Part shown: in pieces, positions 58,578 through 64,000 of the stretch
Position numbering within the stretch: position 1 is the first letter of the stretch
How the letters are laid out: every line of letters begins with the position of its first letter
Assembly: GCF_009834515.1 (NCBI RefSeq)
Contig: NZ_CP019426.1
Location: forward strand, 2,717,501-2,781,500
Direction: 5' to 3'
Source of the DNA: Pseudomonas sp. R84
GTDB lineage: Bacteria; Pseudomonadota; Gammaproteobacteria; Pseudomonadales; Pseudomonadaceae
DNA: 64,000 nucleotides
The notes under the pieces: generated by a model
Databases searched by the model: none
What the model was told of the DNA's origin: nothing
What the model saw: the letters and a program-made list of their open reading frames with translations, nothing else
Translations under genes and position numbers: made by a program

Positions 58578-58995
58578 AAAAAAGACCTTCCAGCCATTAA
58601 ATCGTCATAAAAGTGTGCGCGATGATACCAAGGGTGGGCTGTCTGATCGCCCTTTTAAACGCACAGCTGATGCGCTGGTGCGCGAGCTTTCGAAGGTGAT
58701 GTCGCGTCTGCAGCCCTGACCGGCCCTCGCGTGGCACGGCAATCGACGATATTGAGGCTGGTGGATTTATTGTTTCAGGCTGTTTAACCCTTCGAGCCGC
58801 CACCGAATTCCAATGTAGGAGCTGCGGGACGCTGCGATCTTTTGATCTTGTTATCGAAACCCGGAATCAAAAGATTGCAGCCTCATTCCGCTCAACAACC
58901 CGTGCTATCGATATGCGATAAAGATATTTAATTTCTATTTTTTATAGCGATAAAGTCAGGCCTTTCAGCAAACCACCCCATGCTGCGAGGTTGTC
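58578..58995. other. 418-base gap with a degenerate REP-like element
   Basis: 58813-58905 carries TGTAGGAGCTGCGGGACGCT, GCGATCTTTTGATC and a further inverted AATCAAAAGATTGCAGCC, a worn variant of the GTAGGAGCTGC REP family. 58910-58950 is AT-rich (GATATTTAATTTCTATTTTT) and probably holds the promoter of the following binding protein. I see nothing else. Confidence 0.55.
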
Positions 58996-60012
58996 ATGGC
59001 CACACCGTTCAAACGTTCCGCACTGACTCTGCTGGCCGCTTCTCTGGCCGCGAGTGCGTTGTTCAGCACCGGCGCTCAGGCCGAAGGCAAGATCAGCATC
59101 GCCCAGCAATTCGGCATCGGTTACCTGATTCTCGATGTGGTGCGCGATCAGAACCTCATCGAAAAACACGGCAAGGAGCAGGGCCTCGATATCAAGGTCG
59201 ACTGGAACAGCATTTCCGGCGCTACAGCAATGAACGAGGCGCTGCTGACTGGTTCGCTCGATGTGGTTTCGGCGGGCGTGCCGCCGATGCTCACCGTGTG
59301 GGATCGCACCAAAGGCAAACAGAACGTCAAAGCCATCGCCGCACTGGGTTCGATGCCCAACTATTTGTTGACCAATAACCCGAACATCAAGACGCTCAAG
59401 GACTTCACCGACAAGGACCGAATTGCTGTGCCGGCCGCCGGTGTCGGCTTCCAGTCGCGTACTTTGCAGATCGAAACCGCCAAGGAGTTCGGTGACGCGC
59501 AGTACAAGAAATTCGATGACATCTCAGTCAGCCTGCCGCACCCCGATGCGACCGCCGCGCTGATCGCCGGCGGCTCGGAAATCAACTCGCACTTCTCCAG
59601 TCCGCCGTTCCAGTACCAGGCCCTGCAGAATCCCAACGTGCACAAAGTGTTGAGTTCCTACGACGTGCTTGGCGGGCAGGCGACGTTCAACGTGCTGTAC
59701 ACCACGGAAAAATTCCACGACGAAAACCCGAAAACCTACAAGGCGTTCTACGACGCTTTGGCCGAGGCCGAGAAGATTATCAAGGCTGATAAGCCGGCAG
59801 CGGCTCAGGCGTACATTCGTGTCGAGCAGTCGAAATTGCCGCTGGCCCTGGTCGAGCAAATCGTCAAAGACCCGGAAATCGATTTCACCGTGGTGCCGCA
59901 GCGCACCTTTATCTACGCCGAGAAATTGCAGGAACTGGGCGTGCTGAAGAACAAGGCCGACAGCTGGAAGGATTACTTCTTTGAAGAGGCGCATGGCGGC
60001 GCGGGGAGTTGA
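58996..60012 (+). CDS. NitT/TauT-type ABC transporter substrate-binding protein
   Basis: 338 residues from ATG 58996, with a signal peptide (LLAASLAASALFSTGAQA). The mature part begins KISIAQQFGIGYL and has the SsuA/TauA/NMT1 pattern: EALLTGSLDVVSAGVPPML, GSMPNYLLTNN, SLPHPDATAALIAGG. Substrates of this class are sulfonates, nitrate, or thiamine precursors; which one is not readable here. No permease or ATPase gene is next to it, so it is an orphan. A strong terminator follows. Confidence 0.85.
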   Translation: MATPFKRSALTLLAASLAASALFSTGAQAEGKISIAQQFGIGYLILDVVRDQNLIEKHGKEQGLDIKVDWNSISGATAMNEALLTGSLDVVSAGVPPMLTVWDRTKGKQNVKAIAALGSMPNYLLTNNPNIKTLKDFTDKDRIAVPAAGVGFQSRTLQIETAKEFGDAQYKKFDDISVSLPHPDATAALIAGGSEINSHFSSPPFQYQALQNPNVHKVLSSYDVLGGQATFNVLYTTEKFHDENPKTYKAFYDALAEAEKIIKADKPAAAQAYIRVEQSKLPLALVEQIVKDPEIDFTVVPQRTFIYAEKLQELGVLKNKADSWKDYFFEEAHGGAGS

Positions 60013-60020
60013 TACAACAG

Positions 60021-60046
60021 GGGGCAACGTGTGTTGCCCCTTTTTT
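60021..60046 (+). terminator. Terminator of the NitT/TauT-type binding protein gene
   Basis: GGGGCAAC, GTGT, GTTGCCCC, then TTTTTT: a perfect 8-base stem eight bases past the stop. Confidence 0.9.
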
Positions 60047-60049
60047 CAT

Positions 60050-60247
60050 TCAAGGTTCGCCATCATCAAAAATGCTTTCAATCGGCATCTCGAACGCCCG
60101 GGCAATCTGAAAAGCCAATGGCAGACTCGGGTCGTAGCGTTCGTTTTCAATCGCGTTGATGGTCTGACGCGACACGCTCAGGCGTTCAGCCAGATCGACT
60201 TGCGACCACTTGCGCTCGGCGCGCAATTCCTTAAGGCGGTTTTTCAT
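60050..60247 (-). CDS. Small XRE-family regulator
   Basis: 65 residues from ATG 60247. It is almost only a helix-turn-helix: LKELRAERKWSQVDLAERLS, then VSRQTINAIENERYDP and SLPLAFQIARAFEMPIESIF. The pattern matches small XRE repressors of the YozG type that are paired with a membrane protein. The start overlaps the upstream membrane-protein gene by 4 bases, so both are made together and the regulator probably controls the pair. Confidence 0.85.
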   Translation of the reverse strand: MKNRLKELRAERKWSQVDLAERLSVSRQTINAIENERYDPSLPLAFQIARAFEMPIESIFDDGEP

Positions 60248-60618
60248 TGGTAGCGGCGTCGCGCAATTTGCAGGCCGACAATCCACATCAGCCCCATCAC
60301 CGGCCACACACACGTCCACGGAATGTGCGGAGCGCCGACGTTTTCCAGAAAACCGTAGCTGAAGGTCAACAGTGCCGAGGCGGCGAAGGCGAAGCCCAGC
60401 GCTTCGAACTGGATGCGCAGATGCATTTCGTCCATGCGCCGCATGTTGCGCACAATGGCCCAGCACATCAGTCCCGCCGGAATGATCGGCGTCAGTGCGA
60501 CGGCCGAGCGCAGCACGATGGGGGCGTCCATCAGGTATTGCGAGGCAATCAATGAGGCTGTCAGGACCAGCATGTAGATGATTAATGCTGCGCCCAATTC
60601 GAGGTAGTACCGGTTCAT
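60244..60618 (-). CDS. Small membrane protein paired with the XRE regulator
   Basis: 124 residues with four hydrophobic helices (LGAALIIYMLVLTASLIASQ; LRSAVALTPIIPAGLMCWAI; ALGFAFAASALLTFSYGF; TCVWPVMGLMWIVGLQI) and a short basic end. It overlaps the XRE gene by 4 bases. Such pairs of a helical membrane protein and a tiny XRE repressor are found in many bacteria; the role is unknown. Two 20-base inverted repeats lie in its leader. Confidence 0.75.
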   Translation of the reverse strand: MNRYYLELGAALIIYMLVLTASLIASQYLMDAPIVLRSAVALTPIIPAGLMCWAIVRNMRRMDEMHLRIQFEALGFAFAASALLTFSYGFLENVGAPHIPWTCVWPVMGLMWIVGLQIARRRYQ

Positions 60619-60630
60619 TCTTCACTTCCT

Positions 60631-60650
60631 ATGTAAAAGACCCTTTACAT
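60631..60650. promoter_or_regulatory. Candidate XRE operator 1 (ATGTAAA inverted repeat)
   Basis: ATGTAAA, AGACCC, TTTACAT: perfect 7-base arms with a 6-base spacer, 13 bases upstream of the membrane-protein start. A second copy sits exactly 40 bases farther. Confidence 0.6.
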
Positions 60651-60670
60651 GGTCGCTGAAGATTTATTCG

Positions 60671-60690
60671 ATGTAAAGCACACTTTCCAT
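60671..60690. promoter_or_regulatory. Candidate XRE operator 2 (ATGTAAA inverted repeat)
   Basis: ATGTAAA, GCACAC, TTTCCAT: the same layout as operator 1 with one mismatch in the right arm. The 40-base centre-to-centre distance is close to four helical turns, suiting cooperative binding. Confidence 0.55.
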
Positions 60691-60852
60691 CATGGCTGGT
60701 AGCCTAGAACAGACTCATGCCGGAGGATTTTCGCCTAGGTCAGTAGCTTAAAAGCACGCCTTCTGGACAGCGTAATAACCACTCAGTAGCATTCGAGCCC
60801 AACGGATTATCCCTTCGCACGTCGTCCGACGTGGAACGCTCAAGGAATCGAC

Positions 60853-61353
60853 ATGCGCGACACCCGCATTGACCAAAAACGAACGGTCGTGACCCAGGTC
60901 AACGGCGAGATTCACTATGAAACCCAGATCAGTTTCAGCTCCACGTCGCTCGTCGATGGCGACATTCGGGGGCATCGTGCTGAAGGCAATCAGCTAGACA
61001 TTCCGGTGGCCGGGGCGGACTTCGCTTGGCGCATTGATCTGGATGGCGTGCATAGAGTGCCGGTGACGCAGCAGGCAGCGGTTGAACCGGTTGAACCGTT
61101 GCCTGCTGATGACAGCTTGAAGCTGTTCACCTCGAAAAACGTGTGGATCACCCTCGGGCTGTGGTTCTTCGTCAGTTCGGTGTTCGGTTGGCTGGGGATT
61201 GTGGCGGCAGGCGGATATCTCGGTTACCAGTGGCGTGAGGTGGAAAAGCGCAAGGGACAGTTGGCCAAGGCGCCCGTAGAGAAAGCCGTGACCCGTTCCG
61301 GCTCGGGGATGTCACGGGAAAGCGTGCGCAAGGCATTGGCCCGCAAGCGTTAA
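60853..61353 (+). CDS. Hypothetical membrane protein
   Basis: 166 residues from ATG 60853 (MRDTRIDQKR), with AAGGAATCG upstream. The N-terminal half is soluble (QISFSSTSLVDGDIRG); a pair of hydrophobic segments near 99-125 (WITLGLWFFVSSVFGWLGIV) follows, then a basic tail. I do not recognise a family. It is a single gene between the divergent XRE pair and the copper genes, with a shared terminator at its end. Confidence 0.65.
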   Translation: MRDTRIDQKRTVVTQVNGEIHYETQISFSSTSLVDGDIRGHRAEGNQLDIPVAGADFAWRIDLDGVHRVPVTQQAAVEPVEPLPADDSLKLFTSKNVWITLGLWFFVSSVFGWLGIVAAGGYLGYQWREVEKRKGQLAKAPVEKAVTRSGSGMSRESVRKALARKR

Positions 61354-61373
61354 TTCGGCACACATCAAAAACA

Positions 61374-61416
61374 AAAAAAGGGGCGGCCTGATCATCGATC
61401 GGGCCGCCCCTTTTTT
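61374..61416. terminator. Bidirectional terminator
   Basis: AAAAAAAGGGGCGGCC, a loop, and GGCCGCCCCTTTTTT: a 9-base GC stem flanked by A- and T-runs, between a plus-strand hypothetical gene and the minus-strand copper genes. Confidence 0.9.
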
Positions 61417-61431
61417 ACTGCCGCTCAGTGA

Positions 61432-61911
61432 TCAATGCATCTTGCTGTGATCGTGACCTTCCATGTTGGTCAGCGCACGAACCGGTGCCTTAACTTCGAT
61501 GGTTTCTTTCTCGCCCTTGGCGTTTTCCACGGTCAGGGTCAGCGGCACTGTTTCGCCTTCCTTAAGCTGACCGGTCAGGCCCATCAGCATCACGTGGTAG
61601 CCGTTCGGATCAAGCTTGACGGCTTTGCCGGCCGGCAGCTCGACGAACTTTACCGGGCCCATGCTCATGACGTCGTTCTTCATGGTCATTTCGTGGATCT
61701 GCACATCTTTGGCCACCGGCGTCGCGACGCTGAGCAACTTGCTGTCGCTGTCGGCGGTGAGGGTCATGAACGCGCCGCTGGCGGTCTGGGTTGGCACGGT
61801 GGCACGCACCCAGGCGTCGTCGACTTTGGTCTGCGCGGAGACCTGGAACGCCAGGCCCAGCAGAGACAGACCGATAACAGCGCGTTTGAGGTGGTTCAGA
61901 ACAGGTTGCAT
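61432..61911 (-). CDS. Periplasmic copper chaperone PCu(A)C
   Basis: 159 residues from ATG 61911 (MQPVLNHLKR). A signal peptide (LSLLGLAFQVSA) leads to the PCuAC fold. The copper ligands are in HEMTMKNDVMSMGPV and, further on, GYHVMLMGL, the H-M...M...H-M pattern. It hands copper to cytochrome oxidase or SCO proteins. The start overlaps the SCO gene stop by one base. The C-terminal HDHSKMH adds another possible metal site. Confidence 0.92.
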   Translation of the reverse strand: MQPVLNHLKRAVIGLSLLGLAFQVSAQTKVDDAWVRATVPTQTASGAFMTLTADSDSKLLSVATPVAKDVQIHEMTMKNDVMSMGPVKFVELPAGKAVKLDPNGYHVMLMGLTGQLKEGETVPLTLTVENAKGEKETIEVKAPVRALTNMEGHDHSKMH

Positions 61912-62516
61912 CAGCAAACCTCCATAACAGTAAGCAAATCTTCCGTGCATTGTTCTGCCGAAAGCGAGGTGGACAGACCCAGGCGCAAGCCGCCATTGGA
62001 GTCGTAAACGTAACTGGTGGCGGTGTGCGAGATGGTGTACGTGTCGCCGGCCGGGACTTTCTCGTAGAACACGTCGAATTCCTTGGCCGTGGCCGCGGTT
62101 TCCTCAAGCGTGCCGTACAGCGCAACGAAGGTCGGGTCGAAGGCTTTCATGTAGGCGTCGAGGATTTCCGGGGTGTCGCGCTCGGGATCGAGGCTGATGA
62201 AGATCACCTGCAAGCGATCGCCATCGGCGCCCATCAGTTTCTTGATTTTTGCTGCGCGGGCGAGGGTGGTCGGGCAGACCGCCGGGCACTGGGTGAAACC
62301 GAAGAAGACCATCGGCATCATGCCGCGAAAGCTCGACAGCGTCATGGTTTCGCCGTCGGTGTTCTTCAGTTTGAAGGTGCGCCCCATGATCTTGTTACTC
62401 AGATCCTTGCCGTACTTGTACGACAGTTGGCCGCGGGTGTCGCAGCCGGCGAGCAGGCCTAGCCCGAGCACGCCCATTCCCGCAAGCACCTTGCGGCGAG
62501 TCAACAAAGCCGTCAT
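61911..62516 (-). CDS. SCO1/SenC copper protein
   Basis: 201 residues. A lipoprotein signal ends in LLAGC, so it is anchored in the membrane. The thioredoxin-like fold has the copper motif CPAVC, with the third ligand His in SHTATSYVYD. Partner of PCuAC in cytochrome oxidase CuA assembly. It leads the two-gene copper operon; the next gene overlaps by one base. Confidence 0.92.
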   Translation of the reverse strand: MTALLTRRKVLAGMGVLGLGLLAGCDTRGQLSYKYGKDLSNKIMGRTFKLKNTDGETMTLSSFRGMMPMVFFGFTQCPAVCPTTLARAAKIKKLMGADGDRLQVIFISLDPERDTPEILDAYMKAFDPTFVALYGTLEETAATAKEFDVFYEKVPAGDTYTISHTATSYVYDSNGGLRLGLSTSLSAEQCTEDLLTVMEVC

Positions 62517-62672
62517 CTAATACCGCCTTTTGCAGCCCGTCAGTCAGCAGGACTGGCGGGGGGTTAACCGTAAAAGCGGCGCATGATACCAAACTGAGGG
62601 CAGAGGCCGGCCACGGATCGCCGCACGGCACAGGATCGAGCGACAAAAGGTGTAAGAAAAAGTGACGATGGC

Positions 62673-64000
62673 TCACTGCATTCGCGACTCGTCAGCGCTC
62701 CAGCCACCGCCCAGCGCGGTGTACAGATTGACCTCGGCGACCAGTTGCGCAAGGCGATCGGTGATCAGACCCTGCTGCGAACTGAACAACGAACGCTGCG
62801 CATCGAGGAACGTCAGGCTGCTGTCGACGCCATTCTGATAACGGTTCTGCGCCAGGTTGTAATAGGTCTGCGTGGCCGCGACCAGATCGCGCTGCGCCTG
62901 CAATTGCTGCTGATACGTACTGCGCGCGGCGAGGCCGTCGGCGACCTCCTGAAACGCGGTCTGAATCGATTTTTCGTATTCGGCCACTGCGACGTCTTTC
63001 TGCAACTTCGAATAATCGAGACTCGCGCGCAGGCTGCCGGCATTGAAGATCGGCAGGCTGATCTGCGGTTGAAAGCTCCACGCGCCCGAGCCACCGCCGA
63101 ACAATCCGGACAGGTCACGACTGGAGGTGCCGGCATTCGCCGTCAGGCTGACACTGGGAAAAAACGCCGCCCGCGCTGCGCCAATATTGGCGTTGGCGGC
63201 CTTGAGTTTGTATTCAGCCTGGAGAATGTCCGGACGGCGCTGCAACAGGTCCGAAGGCAGTCCGGCCGGCAGTTGTTGCACCAGATCGCTGGCCAGCGGA
63301 CGGGCGGGCAGGGCGTCCGGCACCGGTGCGCCGACCAGCAAGGTCAAGCTGTTCAAGTCTTGGGCGACCTGACGCTGGTAGCGCGCCAGATTGGCCCGGG
63401 AACTGTCGACGCTGGTCCGCGCCTGCGCCTGTTCCAGCGCCGACGATTTGCCGGCCTCGCGATTGCGCGTGGTCAGGTGCAGGCTCTGCTCATCGGCGGC
63501 AAGGGTGTCGCGGGTCAGTTCCAGCAGTTCCTGATCGGCGCGCCAGGTCAGGTAAGCGTTGGCGACGCTGGCCACCAGACTCAGCTCGGCACTGCGCCGC
63601 GCTTCTTCAGTCGAGAGCCAGGTCTGCAAGGCCTCCTCGCTGAGGCTGCGCACGCGCCCGAAGAAATCCAGTTCATAGGCGCTGATGCCGAGGTTGGCCG
63701 AGTACGTCGAGTTGATCAGCGCTTTGCCCTGGGTCACGCTCGGCGGCATCCGCTGGCGCAACTCGTTGGCGTTGGCCGACACCGCCGGGAACAGGTCGGC
63801 GCGCTGAATGCGGTATTGCGCCTGAAAGGCTTCGACGTTAAGAGCCGCTACGCGCAGGTCGCGGTTGTTGACCAAGGCGCTTTCAATCAGCTGTTGCAGC
63901 GCCGGGTCGGTGAACAGTGTGCGCCAGTCTTCGCCGTTCCTGGCCGCTTGCGTTGCTGTCGGATATTGCGCGGCGGTGGGGGATGCGGGGCGCTGATACT
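62673..64000 (-). CDS. Outer-membrane efflux factor (OprM/TtgC-like), N-terminus off window
   Basis: 442 codons are visible; the frame is open to base 64000, so only the signal and a few residues are missing. The alpha-helical barrel pattern is clear: [20 protein letters not shown], then [50 protein letters not shown] and, in the second half, [20 protein letters not shown]. It is the TolC-type channel of RND drug-efflux pumps. The ORF start at 63875 is an internal codon, not the real start. The pump genes should lie beyond 64000, upstream. Confidence 0.9.
   Translation of the reverse strand, partial: YQRPASPTAAQYPTATQAARNGEDWRTLFTDPALQQLIESALVNNRDLRVAALNVEAFQAQYRIQRADLFPAVSANANELRQRMPPSVTQGKALINSTYSANLGISAYELDFFGRVRSLSEEALQTWLSTEEARRSAELSLVASVANAYLTWRADQELLELTRDTLAADEQSLHLTTRNREAGKSSALEQAQARTSVDSSRANLARYQRQVAQDLNSLTLLVGAPVPDALPARPLASDLVQQLPAGLPSDLLQRRPDILQAEYKLKAANANIGAARAAFFPSVSLTANAGTSSRDLSGLFGGGSGAWSFQPQISLPIFNAGSLRASLDYSKLQKDVAVAEYEKSIQTAFQEVADGLAARSTYQQQLQAQRDLVAATQTYYNLAQNRYQNGVDSSLTFLDAQRSLFSSQQGLITDRLAQLVAEVNLYTALGGGWSADESRMQ

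Noticed and set aside
62692..63081. Minus-strand open frame inside the efflux factor gene
   Set aside because: It is an out-of-frame shadow of a clear OprM-type coding sequence.

Overview
The window reads as chromosome of a Pseudomonas, most probably of the P. fluorescens group. Gene content and order match the genus: sbcCD, a MoxR/Bat operon, a 1631-residue NAD-dependent glutamate dehydrogenase, fabI next to a five-gene peptide ABC transporter, mltD-gloB-methyltransferase-rnhA-dnaQ, an LdcA-type decarboxylase, and nadK-phosphatase-rhomboid-pepN. Intergenic spaces carry REP/REPIN palindromes typical of Pseudomonas. No rRNA, tRNA, CRISPR array or IS element was found. The organism call is inferred from protein families and synteny, not from a database search.

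Layout. 1-4479: sbcC (its 3' end lies outside) and sbcD, minus strand. 4692-9501: an AT-richer island of small plus-strand genes that look like immunity proteins or zinc-ribbon orphans. It holds two paralogous pairs in A-B-B'-A' order, three degenerate copies of one palindrome, and a gene remnant, but no toxin gene. 9614-16456: six overlapping minus-strand genes (MoxR, DUF58, DUF4381, BatA, fused BatB/C, BatD). 16730-19001: an acidic Imm10-like protein, a four-helix colicin-type immunity protein, and a compact pore-forming bacteriocin. 19757-24652: gdhB. 24817-26152: a lipoprotein and a secreted cupin. 26379-34574: fabI and an Npp/Yej-type peptide transporter with two tandem binding proteins. 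34909-43509: mltD, gloB, a methyltransferase, rnhA, dnaQ, a lysine/ornithine/arginine decarboxylase, a GNAT and a LysR regulator. 43595-47060: a small conserved protein, an FMN reductase, an ArsB-like transporter and a DUF1853 protein. 47176-53693: a tight nadK-to-pepN gene string. 53945-64000: katG, an LTA-synthase-like sulfatase-fold enzyme, an orphan NitT/TauT-type binding protein, an XRE regulator/membrane protein pair, a copper pair (PCuAC and SCO) and an outer-membrane efflux factor cut by the window end.

How parts work together. SbcCD processes DNA ends. MoxR and the Bat proteins form an envelope-associated chaperone/VWA module. The peptide transporter imports oligopeptides and probably peptide-like antibiotics. 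SCO and PCuAC deliver copper to cytochrome oxidase. The most unusual parts are the two competition loci: the orphan immunity array (4692-9501) and the pore-forming bacteriocin/immunity module (16730-19001). Both are flanked by housekeeping genes and look like accessory insertions at otherwise conserved places.
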